Assembly: GCA_019459145.1 (NCBI GenBank)
Contig: JAIBEK010000053.1
Coordinates: 1-64,000, forward strand
Source: Arenimonas sp.
GTDB taxonomy: Bacteria > Pseudomonadota > Alphaproteobacteria > Rhizobiales > Rhizobiaceae
Direction: 5' to 3'
DNA length: 64,000 bases
In this document: piece by piece, positions 26,747-33,366 of the stretch
How positions within the stretch are numbered: the stretch's first letter is position 1
Layout of the letters: every line of letters starts with the position of its first letter
Position numbers and translations under genes: made by a program
Notes under the pieces: generated by a model
Database searches by the model: none
Seen by the model: only the letters and a program-made list of their open reading frames with translations
What the model was told of the DNA's origin: nothing

Positions 26747-26758
26747 CGGCTGATGACG
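26741..26758. promoter_or_regulatory. Dyad between divergent genes
   Basis: CGTCATC (26741-26747) and GATGACG (26752-26758) are exact inverses around GGCT, in the short gap between the solute-binding gene and the glycosyltransferase gene. Position suggests an operator, but it may be chance. Confidence 0.3.
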
Positions 26759-26771
26759 GTGTAACAGAATC

Positions 26772-28106
26772 ATGTCGCTCGGGGAATATGGTGGTTGCCA
26801 TGCGGTGGCTGCCGGGGGAACGCATGCGCCGCCGCCTCTGGAGCCTGTCGCGGGGAAGCCCGAGGCGGAAAACGGGGTTCTTTTCGCGTTGCGCGAGGAG
26901 GCGCTGGTTCTCAAATCCCTCGGCCTGTCCAAACCGCTGATCGCCCGCATGGCAGCCCGGGCCGCCACGCGCGGCACCACCATCGAGCAGGAATTGCTGG
27001 CGAGTGGTCATGTGGACGAGGAGGCCTATTACGGCGCCCTGGCCCGGCTTGCCGGCCTGCCCTTCATCGAGGCGATCCCCGATGGCTCGCTTGCCGACAC
27101 CATTGGCTTGGACAGCCAGCTTGTCCGGCCCTGCTCCATCCGCCTTCACGGCCAGGCGCGCCCGCCGATCACCGTGATCGCACCCGAGGCCCGGCGGATC
27201 GACCATCTGCTCTCCAGCCTGAGGCGCCACCCCTCACTGCGCCAATCGCTTGGCATCGCCTCGGCATCATCGATCCGGCGCGCGGCGTGGAGAGCCGGAG
27301 CGGAGCGACGGGTAAAGGCGACCGTCGCCGGACTGTTCGAGGAACGTCCGGACTTTTCGGCCCGCACGGTGCTGACCGGGCGCCAGGGTTTCTGGGCCGG
27401 CGCGGCGACCAGCGGCGCGATAGCGCTGCTTGCGACCGCCCCGGCGATCGCCGCCGCCTTTCTGCATCTCACCCTGTCCCTGCTCTATCTCGCAGCGCTT
27501 GGCCTGCGTGTGGCGGCGCTTGTGCATGGCCGACGCTCGGTCAAGCTGCCGTCGGCGCCGCCGGCCCTTCAGCCAGACGAAGCGCTCCCGGTCTACACGG
27601 TTATGGTGGCGCTCCACCGCGAGGCCGAGGTCGTGGCGCAACTGATCACCTCGCTCGAGCGGCTCGACTGGCCGCGCGCACGGCTCGACATCAAGCTGGT
27701 CTGCGAGGCAGACGACACGGACACGCTCCTGGCGATCCGCGCGCTGAAACCGTCGAGGCATTTCGAAATCGTCGAGGTGCCGCCGATGGCGCCGCGCACC
27801 AAGCCGAAGGCGCTGAGCTATGCGTTACCTGGCGTGCGTGGCGACTATGTGGCGATCTTCGATGCCGAGGACCGGCCGCATCCCCGCCAGTTGCAGGAGG
27901 CCTACCAGACCTTCCGCGCCGCACCCGAAGACATCGCCTGCCTGCAGGCGCCCCTGGTGATCGCCAATCTCGGGCAGTCCTGGACCAGCGCGCTGTTTGC
28001 CCTCGAATACGCCGCCCTCTTTCGCCGCATGCTGCCGGTCCTGGCACGCCACCGCATGCCGCTGCCGCTGGGCGGCACATCCAACCATTTCCGCGGCCTT
28101 ATGTAG
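26772..28106 (+). pseudogene. Family 2 glycosyltransferase, 5' fragment (split by IS1595-family element)
   Basis: The first 441 codons of a membrane GT2 enzyme, then transposon sequence adds three residues and a stop. Residues about 40-180 form a helical N-terminal region like that of T2SS/GspE-type accessory domains. Two membrane helices lie near 205-245, then the GT2 domain starts (YTVMVALHREAEVVAQLITS, DYVAIFDAEDRPHPRQL). Joined to 32583-33266 it gives one 668-residue protein without frameshift. The TED and QxxRW catalytic motifs are in the 3' part, so this fragment should be inactive. The enzyme probably made a surface polysaccharide or lipid-linked sugar. Confidence 0.9.
28087..28094 (+). 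repeat. Target-site duplication, left copy
   Basis: ATTTCCGC here and at 32575-32582. Joining 28094 to 32583 restores the reading Asn-His-Phe-Arg-Ala-Gly-Pro-Leu in the glycosyltransferase. Eight bases is the size usual for IS1595-family insertion. Because the next two bases are shared with the inverted repeat, a six-base duplication (ATTTCC) is also possible. Confidence 0.8.
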
Positions 28107-28118
28107 CAAAGGCACCAA
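28093..28118 (+). repeat. Left terminal inverted repeat
   Basis: GCGGCCTTATGTAGCAA then AGGCACCAA. The right end, read inward, is GCGGCCTTATGTAGCAA then GAGCACCAA, so two mismatches in 26 bases. Confidence 0.9.
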
Positions 28119-28121
28119 TGG

Positions 28122-28754
28122 TTAAATGTGGCTTTGAATGTCCTGATGGACGAGCACAGGAATGTTTCCGATAGTGGCTTCTTGCGCCTGCTTCTGAAAC
28201 GTCTTTTTTAGGTTTTTGATGTTGTGGTTCACGAAGCCGAGCGCCCCATTAACAACAAAGCGCCCTATTGCAACAAGGCAGACAGGTAGCGCCGCGAATA
28301 CCGCGATTAGCCAAAACCAGTAAACGATGTATCCCTCTGAGAAAACAAAGCGCGAAAACGACAAGTGCGCTAACTGGTGCGCCACGCCCAAGAAAATTAG
28401 TGAGGCGCAGATGAATGCCACGCACTCCACTATTTTCTTGTCTAAGTGTTTTTCATAGAGGGCAACATACAAGTGAGCCCATATCTCGGACGGCATTTTC
28501 TCTGGAGCGTTGTTGCGTTCTTCTGATCCGTCATTCTTCTCAAGGGCTCTAAGCCGCAAGATTTGCTTGTACCAATCAGTCTCGCAAGTTTGCTCCGGTA
28601 TGTCGCTTAATTCCTCAAGCTTTTGCGTTGCGTGCTGCTTTATCGTCTCCCTGTAGCGGAAACGCTGCAACCCAATGTAGGCCAGGTTCAAAGCAAATGA
28701 GATGCCCAAAATGGGCTCAAGCTCCGACAAAAGAGAAGTGACAGCAGTTTCCAT
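28122..28754 (-). CDS. Transposon cargo: membrane protein of unknown function
   Basis: A 210-residue protein with an N-terminal hydrophobic stretch (ILGISFALNLAYIGLQRF), a soluble 75-residue part (about 35-108), two strong membrane helices (VECVAFICASLIFLGVAHQL and WFWLIAVFAALPVCLVAIGR) and a basic, possibly amphipathic C-terminal tail. I do not recognise a family. It is the second gene of a two-gene unit with 28799-29311 (44 bases apart) and ends 29 bases from the transposon end. Low-GC codons set it apart from the host. A membrane protein paired with a small soluble partner on a mobile element fits a defence or toxin role, but that is inference. Confidence 0.65.
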   Translation of the reverse strand: METAVTSLLSELEPILGISFALNLAYIGLQRFRYRETIKQHATQKLEELSDIPEQTCETDWYKQILRLRALEKNDGSEERNNAPEKMPSEIWAHLYVALYEKHLDKKIVECVAFICASLIFLGVAHQLAHLSFSRFVFSEGYIVYWFWLIAVFAALPVCLVAIGRFVVNGALGFVNHNIKNLKKTFQKQAQEATIGNIPVLVHQDIQSHI

Positions 28755-28798
28755 CGACTACCCGCATTGGGTGATTGCATCCAACACGGGTATAACAG

Positions 28799-29311
28799 TC
28801 AATGGTTACGCGCAACTGACTTTGAGCTGTTCCACAAAGTGGAGAATATATTACGCATATTTTCCCCGCCCTTTTTGTCGCCAAACGCAGCTATAGCAAC
28901 AGGCTCGCCTCTATCTTTTTCAAACCGATAGCTGTCAGAGTCCATTACGATGAAGTGAAAATTGTACAGGCCGCGCACATTCTCCGGGACAACCTTAACC
29001 TCAGCGTTTCCGTTGTCGGAGATCGCCTTAAGAAGAGGGTGGTTTTCCCAATCGAGCGCGCTTTCGCTTTCCACTAGGATTTTTGCGGTATGATCTGGAT
29101 CGGCCAAAAAAAGATTCGCTTGCTCTACTACGTCTGCTCTACCGTAGACGCGAGCGTTCAACTCACCGGAAAGAATACACACTTCCTTTTGGGCGTGCTG
29201 GAACATTGCCTCAGCCAGGACTGCGGCATGATCAAGAGATCCATTGTATAAAGGCTCGCCCTTGCGGGCTTCAGCAGCGTTCTTGACGCGCTCCCTGTAT
29301 TTATCAATCAT
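28799..29311 (-). CDS. Transposon cargo: possible phospholipase-D-like protein
   Basis: A 170-residue soluble protein, first gene of the left cargo operon. Its strands and helices (KEVCILSGELNARVYGR, TAKILVESES, AEVKVVPENV, FHFIVMDSDSYRFEKD, AIAAFGDKKGGENMRNIFST) resemble one PLD-type half-domain. The His of FHFIVMDSD takes the place of an HxK motif but the Lys is missing, so it is probably a degenerate or non-catalytic member. The frame runs to 29350, but a promoter-like box and dyad sit at 29354-29373, and ATG 29311 has GGGTGGAG upstream, so 29311 is preferred. The fold call is low confidence. Confidence 0.6.
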   Translation of the reverse strand: MIDKYRERVKNAAEARKGEPLYNGSLDHAAVLAEAMFQHAQKEVCILSGELNARVYGRADVVEQANLFLADPDHTAKILVESESALDWENHPLLKAISDNGNAEVKVVPENVRGLYNFHFIVMDSDSYRFEKDRGEPVAIAAFGDKKGGENMRNIFSTLWNSSKSVARNH

Positions 29312-29353
29312 GGCTCCACCCGTTGCCGTGACGTCGCATTCTTTTTTCATAAT

Positions 29354-29373
29354 GGGAAAATATTAATTTTCCC
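29354..29373. promoter_or_regulatory. Dyad operator/promoter for the left cargo operon
   Basis: GGGAAAAT (29354-29361) and ATTTTCCC (29366-29373) are exact inverses around ATTA. On the minus strand TTGACT lies just upstream and TATTTT overlaps the dyad at about 16-base spacing, so a bound repressor would block the promoter. The DUF6471 gene at 29498-29725, next upstream on the strand, is the nearest candidate regulator. Confidence 0.5.
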
Positions 29374-29497
29374 CAAAAAGTCAATGGCGCAACCGTTGGT
29401 TAAGCATTAAAATATCGTAATAATTTCAAATAGATATTTGAAATCAGCGGAAGCTAAATCCTCGCGCAAGCCTCGTCAAAAATCCGTGTCAAGTCCT

Positions 29498-29725
29498 TTA
29501 CTCCATTAAAACAACATGTTGAGAACCTGCTGCATGGAGGCACTGTAGAAGGAATGCGGCACTAAACTTTCCGCGGCTTAGCTTGTTCCTAATGTTCACT
29601 TCTTTTTCATCGACTCCGATATCCGCCAGCTTTTCGACAAGCTGCGCATATGTGACACCCTTGCGCTTCAACTCTGCCTTAAGGAGGTTGGCGGCCTTCA
29701 ATTCCCAATCAGTCTTTCCCGTCAC
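29498..29725 (-). CDS. Transposon cargo: DUF6471-like small protein
   Basis: A 75-residue protein resembling the DUF6471 family (LKAELKRKGVTYAQLVEKL, EVNIRNKLSRGKFSAAFLLQ), which has the look of an HTH domain: a first helix pair with VTYAQL and a recognition-like helix NIRNKLSRG. It is probably a small DNA-binding regulator. The start is a GTG at 29725 after AGGTGATAC. It lies 147 bases upstream of the cargo operon, on the same strand, and back to back with the transposase. Confidence 0.68.
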   Translation of the reverse strand: MTGKTDWELKAANLLKAELKRKGVTYAQLVEKLADIGVDEKEVNIRNKLSRGKFSAAFLLQCLHAAGSQHVVLME

Positions 29726-29822
29726 GTATCACCTATGATATAAAATGTATCTCATATGATGATATAAGCACTTTACAAGCCACGGTCAACGTACTATATA
29801 CGTTACATAAGTAACGGAAACG

Positions 29823-30797
29823 ATGACAATGGCCCAGCACTTCCTACTCTCCGCAGAAGCCCGCACCCTCTCCCTCAAGGAAATCTACAAGGGCGGCGAG
29901 GGAAAGGCTTATGAGACATTCCGCAAGCTGCGTTGGCAGCAGACGGAAGGCCAGCCGGTTTGCCCGAAGTGCGGTTGCCTCGACCACTACGAAATCAGCA
30001 CCCGCCGCAAGTTCAAGTGCGCCGCTTGCCATGCGCAGTTCTCGGTCACGTCCGGCACGATCTTCGCCAGCCGCAAGCTTGGCTTTTGCGATCTGCTCGC
30101 CGTTATCTGCATCTTCGTGAACGCTTCCAAGGGCCTTTCCGCTCTCCAGCTTTCCCGCGATCTGGACGTTCAGTACAAGACCGCATGGGTTATGGCCCAC
30201 AAGCTCCGCGAAGCTCTTGCCGTCGAAACCGCCGATGAAATCTTTGACGGGGAAGTCGAGATTGATGGCGCTTACTTTGGCGGTCACGTTCGCCCGGAGA
30301 ACCGCAAGGAAGACCGCAAGGACCGTCGTTTTAAGTCCAACCAGTCAGACCGCCGCCGCGTCGTTATCGCTCTCCGCGAGCGCCAGGGCCGCACTATCAC
30401 CTTCGTTCGAAAGACCGAAGCCGAAGGCGTCGAAATCGCCAAGGCCCGCGTTACTGCCAAGGCCATGATCTTCGCAGACGAAGCCACCCATTGGGACGCG
30501 CTGGAAATGCACTACGATACGGGCCGCATCAACCACAGCGAACTCTACAGCGAGTGCAACGGCAAGCACACCAACGGCGTTGAAAGCTACTTCTCGCGCC
30601 TTCGCCGCATGGTTCAGGGCCAGCACCACCACGTTTCGCACAAGTACCTCTACCAGTATGCAAACCATGCCGCATGGATGGAAGACCACCGCCGCCGCTC
30701 GAATGGCGCTAACGCCTTCTCGCTGCTTGGCGGGTCGCTTGCTCATCCGGTTAGTCGTACTTGGAAGGGCTATTGGCAGCGCGCGAACGCAGCGTGA
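29823..30797 (+). CDS. IS1595-family transposase (ISXO2-like)
   Basis: A 324-residue transposase. The N-terminal zinc ribbon is C47PKC50 and C66AAC69. The ISXO2 catalytic domain shows acidic residues at about Asp148 (EVEIDGAYFGGH), Asp219 (MIFADEATHW) and Glu254 (HTNGVESYFSRLRR). All look intact, so the enzyme could be active. ATG at 29823 follows GTAACGGAAACG. It is higher in GC than the cargo genes, and flanked on both sides by passengers. Confidence 0.93.
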   Translation: MTMAQHFLLSAEARTLSLKEIYKGGEGKAYETFRKLRWQQTEGQPVCPKCGCLDHYEISTRRKFKCAACHAQFSVTSGTIFASRKLGFCDLLAVICIFVNASKGLSALQLSRDLDVQYKTAWVMAHKLREALAVETADEIFDGEVEIDGAYFGGHVRPENRKEDRKDRRFKSNQSDRRRVVIALRERQGRTITFVRKTEAEGVEIAKARVTAKAMIFADEATHWDALEMHYDTGRINHSELYSECNGKHTNGVESYFSRLRRMVQGQHHHVSHKYLYQYANHAAWMEDHRRRSNGANAFSLLGGSLAHPVSRTWKGYWQRANAA

Positions 30798-31048
30798 ACA
30801 AATTCAATTGTGTAATAGCGCCTTAGTACACGCAAAAGATTCGACAAGCATCCAGCGAATCACGCAAATAGAAAGACCCACGCGTCTGAACCACGCGTGG
30901 GCCTTGAGTGTTAACAGCCGGTACGGGCTGCGTCGTGATCACCACGGCAACATGATTCATGTCGCGGGAGACGTCAAGACCGTATCGGCCCTTTTACAGA
31001 GAAAGGGCCATGATGGCCACTTTGGTACACCCCATGACGGGGATTGAA
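30798..31048. other. Non-coding stretch inside the transposon
   Basis: This 251-base gap after the transposase contains the hairpin listed separately and no other clear gene. The last third has GA-rich ribosome-site-like stretches before several possible starts of the next gene. Confidence 0.5.
30877..30901 (+). terminator. Hairpin downstream of the transposase
   Basis: CCCACGCGT (30877-30885) pairs with ACGCGTGGG (30893-30901), and the stem can extend outward with one mismatch. Only a short pyrimidine run (CCTT) follows, so it is a moderate terminator candidate about 80 bases after the transposase stop. Confidence 0.4.
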
Positions 31049-31252
31049 ATGAACCCGATTAACATCGAACGCAAGGCGCTCACATTTGACGAGGCCGTAA
31101 CCGCGCATCTGCTCAAGATGCAAGGCGTCAAATACAACATCATTGCGCAGCGGCTTGGCACAAACACTCACCGGCTCGGTGAAGTATTTCGTGGCGAAAA
31201 GCATGAAGGCTCAAAGGCAAAAGCCATTGAGCTGACAGAAAAGTCGCACTGA
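31049..31252 (+). CDS. Transposon cargo: small helix-turn-helix-like protein
   Basis: A 67-residue protein with an HTH-like core (YNIIAQRLGTNTHRLGEVFR) followed by GEKHEGSKAKAIEL. Small proteins of this design (IA..LG.N..R..EV..G..H.GS..KA) are common beside mobile elements and phage genes in alphaproteobacteria. The start is uncertain: 31010, 31013 and 31034 are also in frame. It precedes the Cas2/VapD-like gene by 17 bases, so it could be its regulator or antitoxin. Confidence 0.62.
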   Translation: MNPINIERKALTFDEAVTAHLLKMQGVKYNIIAQRLGTNTHRLGEVFRGEKHEGSKAKAIELTEKSH

Positions 31253-31269
31253 GAACGGAGCGTCAATAA

Positions 31270-31557
31270 ATGGCAAACTTTATCATTACGTATGACCTCA
31301 ACGGGCCGCGTCCGTCTCACAAGGAGATGGACGACTTTCTCTCGAAGCTGGTGGCAAACAGAGGCCGCGTTCTCGAAACAGTATGGTGGGTTGATTATCC
31401 GGGTACGGCTGCGCAGCTTCGTGATCGGGTGAAAACCATTCTCGGCAAAGAGGACCTTCTATTGGTGATCGAAGCCAAGAGTGCGGCATGGACAAAACTC
31501 CTAGTTCAGGACATGGCGTTCAAGACGGCATTCGAAAAAGTAGCGTTGCCCGCTTAA
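31270..31557 (+). CDS. Transposon cargo: Cas2/VapD-like ferredoxin-fold protein
   Basis: A 95-residue protein starting MANFIITYDLNGPRPSHKEM, the beta-strand plus Asp-rich start typical of Cas2, VapD and SinR-like small ferredoxin-fold proteins. Later pieces fit: RVLETVWWVDYPGTAAQLRD and EDLLLVIEAKSAAWTKLL. No CRISPR array or Cas1 is present, so a CRISPR role is not supported. Such proteins can be metal-dependent nucleases or toxins; the strand-end Asp (ITYDL) is kept. It is downstream of the small HTH-like gene and may form a toxin-antitoxin-like pair. Confidence 0.6.
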   Translation: MANFIITYDLNGPRPSHKEMDDFLSKLVANRGRVLETVWWVDYPGTAAQLRDRVKTILGKEDLLLVIEAKSAAWTKLLVQDMAFKTAFEKVALPA

Positions 31558-31573
31558 CAAATAGGGGGCGGGC

Positions 31574-32023
31574 CTAGGCCCGCCTCTCCCAACTCAGGTT
31601 CCCCTTATCATCCACGGCGCTCCGCACATGCCCCTCATCGCGCATTTGCCGCAGCGCCTTACTCACCCGCTTGGTGAGGTCTGCGATATATTTCCGGTCC
31701 CGCGCATCCTCGCCGCGCATGGTGACAATCTCGCGGGCAATGTCCCGGCTGGATAGCGGGCCTTCCGCGTGCCGTAGTTCGCCCATGATGGCCTTTGATA
31801 GCTCACCGCGTCCGAATATCACTTCCCGCTTCTGGCGAGGCATGGCGGCGTCTAGGTCGCCCGCATATCCCAAGACGTTCAAGGTGCGGTCTATCGCTCC
31901 TATGTCGTTCTTGATTTCGGCTAGACGATCACGGATGCGCTCGGCTTCGTTGAAAAGGTCGGCGCGCTTTCCGAGCAGGCCAGTAATGGTATGGTCGTAT
32001 GTTTCCGTGCGTGCCACTCTCAC
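31574..32023 (-). CDS. Transposon cargo: coiled-coil, winged-helix-like protein
   Basis: A 149-residue protein: residues 10-50 are a coiled coil (LFNEAERIRDRLAEIKNDIG) and residues 75-145 look like a winged helix (AIMGELRHAEGPLSSRDIAR, LTKRVSKALRQMRDEGHVRS). The sequence LSSRDIA....VSKALRQMRDEG fits a DNA-binding wing. No named family. It is divergent from the 53-residue gene at 32091 with a shared promoter region. Confidence 0.6.
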   Translation of the reverse strand: MRVARTETYDHTITGLLGKRADLFNEAERIRDRLAEIKNDIGAIDRTLNVLGYAGDLDAAMPRQKREVIFGRGELSKAIMGELRHAEGPLSSRDIAREIVTMRGEDARDRKYIADLTKRVSKALRQMRDEGHVRSAVDDKGNLSWERRA

Positions 32024-32090
32024 GAGTAGACTCCCTATGGTGTTGTGCTAGTATTCATTCGCGCATTACGCGCACTTAAGGGAGGGAACC

Positions 32091-32252
32091 ATGTCAAAAA
32101 CTACTCCGTGGCACTCGTCTAGGCCCGACGACAAAAAAGTACACCATGACGAGACCACTTGCACCGAAGGCAACAACATTGAGAGCCGTTACCGCACATC
32201 CGGCACTGGGAATCTTCCCAAGTGCTCAAAATGTAAGGAAATCAGCGGATAA
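32091..32252 (+). CDS. Transposon cargo: 53-residue protein with C-terminal CxxC
   Basis: A short gene with a strong ribosome site (GGGAGGGAACC) directly before ATG 32091. The product is hydrophilic, starts MSKTTPWHSSRPDDKKVHHD and ends LPKCSKCKEISG, with Cys23 and the Cys-x-x-Cys near the end, so it may bind zinc. The 3' end overlaps the convergent gene 32242-32532 by 11 bases. Function unknown. Confidence 0.6.
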   Translation: MSKTTPWHSSRPDDKKVHHDETTCTEGNNIESRYRTSGTGNLPKCSKCKEISG

Positions 32253-32532
32253 CATACGAATGGTCCACTGTCGGCAGCGGCTCTAGCTGCTGGCAGTGAT
32301 CCCAGATCAAGGTTCCCAGCATCGAACAGCTTATCCCCCACTTCTTAGAAATGTCAGTGAACGACATACTTTTCGTATGAAGTTCATGACACAGAATTTC
32401 GCCGAATGACGTCCCGCAGCCAGTAGGATTTGAGCGGTACTGCAACTCTATCAATCGACGCAGCCGTTCAACGTGTGGCTCTTCGATTGAGAGCGGCACA
32501 TCTTGCAGATGATAATAGGTTGAATTGGTCAT
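32242..32532 (-). CDS. Transposon cargo: small possible HTH protein
   Basis: A 96-residue protein with an HTH-like segment near residues 52-75 (MSFTDISKKWGISCSMLGTL) and a Leu/Arg-rich first half (VERLRRLIELQYRSNPTGCG). ATG at 32532 with GAGAGGTCCAG upstream. Its promoter must lie within about 40 bases of the right end of the element. No named family. Confidence 0.55.
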   Translation of the reverse strand: MTNSTYYHLQDVPLSIEEPHVERLRRLIELQYRSNPTGCGTSFGEILCHELHTKSMSFTDISKKWGISCSMLGTLIWDHCQQLEPLPTVDHSYVIR

Positions 32533-32548
32533 CTGGACCTCTCATTTC

Positions 32549-32574
32549 TTGGTGCTCTTGCTACATAAGGCCGC
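32549..32574 (-). repeat. Right terminal inverted repeat
   Basis: Reading inward on the minus strand it begins GCGGCCTTATGTAGCAA, exactly matching the left end, then GAGCACCAA. Confidence 0.9.
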
Positions 32575-32582
32575 ATTTCCGC
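32575..32582 (+). repeat. Target-site duplication, right copy
   Basis: ATTTCCGC, direct repeat of 28087-28094. Confidence 0.8.
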
Positions 32583-33266
32583 GCGGGACCGCTGAAAGCC
32601 GTCGGCGGCTGGGATCCGTTCAATGTTACCGAGGACGCCGATCTCGGCATGCGGCTCTACCGGCTTGGCTACCGATCGCAAACCATCCGCCGCCAGACGC
32701 TGGAGGATGCTCCCACCACGACCAAGGTCTGGCTCGGTCAGAGGACGCGATGGTTCAAGGGTTGGTTGCAAACCTGGCTGGTCGTCATGCGCGATCCGGC
32801 GCGGACGATCGAGGAGATGGGAGTGTCCGCCTTTGCAATCTTCCAGCTTCTGATCGGCGGCATGCTGATATCGGCGCTCAGCCACCCGCTGATCCTCCTC
32901 TTCGTCACGACATCGTCCATTGCCATGATGCAGAAGCCGGCCGAGACCATCAGCCTGTTCGAGGTGATCCTGTTTACCATCGACATCACCAATATCCTCG
33001 GCAGCTACACGGCCTTCATAGCGCTCGGGGCGACGACGATGACGAGGCATGAAAGGAAGCTGCTCGGCCATCGCTGGCTGGGCGTTCCGTTTTACTGGAT
33101 GATGACCTCGCTCGCCGCGTGGAGGGCCGTCGTCGAACTGCGCTGCAAGCCGTTCTTCTGGAACAAGACCCCGCACCAGCCGCGCCAAGCCGCCGTTTCC
33201 CCCGAGACACGGTCGGGAATGCAAGAGGCGGGCGGGTCGAATACCCCCCTCACTGTCCCGACTTGA
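32575..33266 (+). pseudogene. Family 2 glycosyltransferase, 3' fragment
   Basis: The last 227 codons of the split GT2 gene, read from 32583. It begins AGPLKAVGGWDPFNVTEDAD, carrying the catalytic TED motif and then QRTRWFKGWLQ (the QxxRW motif), followed by three to four membrane helices (FQLLIGGMLISALSHPLILL, ILFTIDITNILGSYTAFIAL). Without the 5' half it lacks the nucleotide-sugar-binding part and a start codon, so no active enzyme is expected unless the transposon leaves precisely. Confidence 0.9.
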
Positions 33267-33366
33267 CCCCGTTCCGGCGAGAGGGCACTGGTTTTACGGT
33301 GCCGGACGGCTTCATATGCCGGCTTGAGACGGACCATCGGGACACCGACCATCGAGGAGGGGTGAC

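Larger units (their letters stand above)
28093..32574. mobile_element. IS1595-family transposon with passenger genes (about 4.48 kb)
   Basis: Terminal inverted repeats GCGGCCTTATGTAGCAA at both ends (28093-28109 and, inverted, 32558-32574), continuing imperfectly to CACCAA (22 of 24 matches counted from GGCC). The element is flanked by ATTTCCGC direct repeats and splits a glycosyltransferase gene. It encodes one ISXO2/IS1595-type transposase and about seven other genes, three on the left (minus) and four or five on the right. The interior is visibly more AT-rich than the flanks, a sign of foreign origin. IS1595 relatives with passenger genes are known. The intact ends, transposase and duplication imply recent insertion. 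Confidence 0.92.

Noticed and set aside
29823-30797. Degraded transposase
   Set aside because: Length, zinc-ribbon cysteines and catalytic acids all look intact.
31270-31557. CRISPR-Cas adaptation gene (Cas2)
   Set aside because: No Cas1, no repeat-spacer array and no other cas gene. Only the fold-like start is shared with Cas2.
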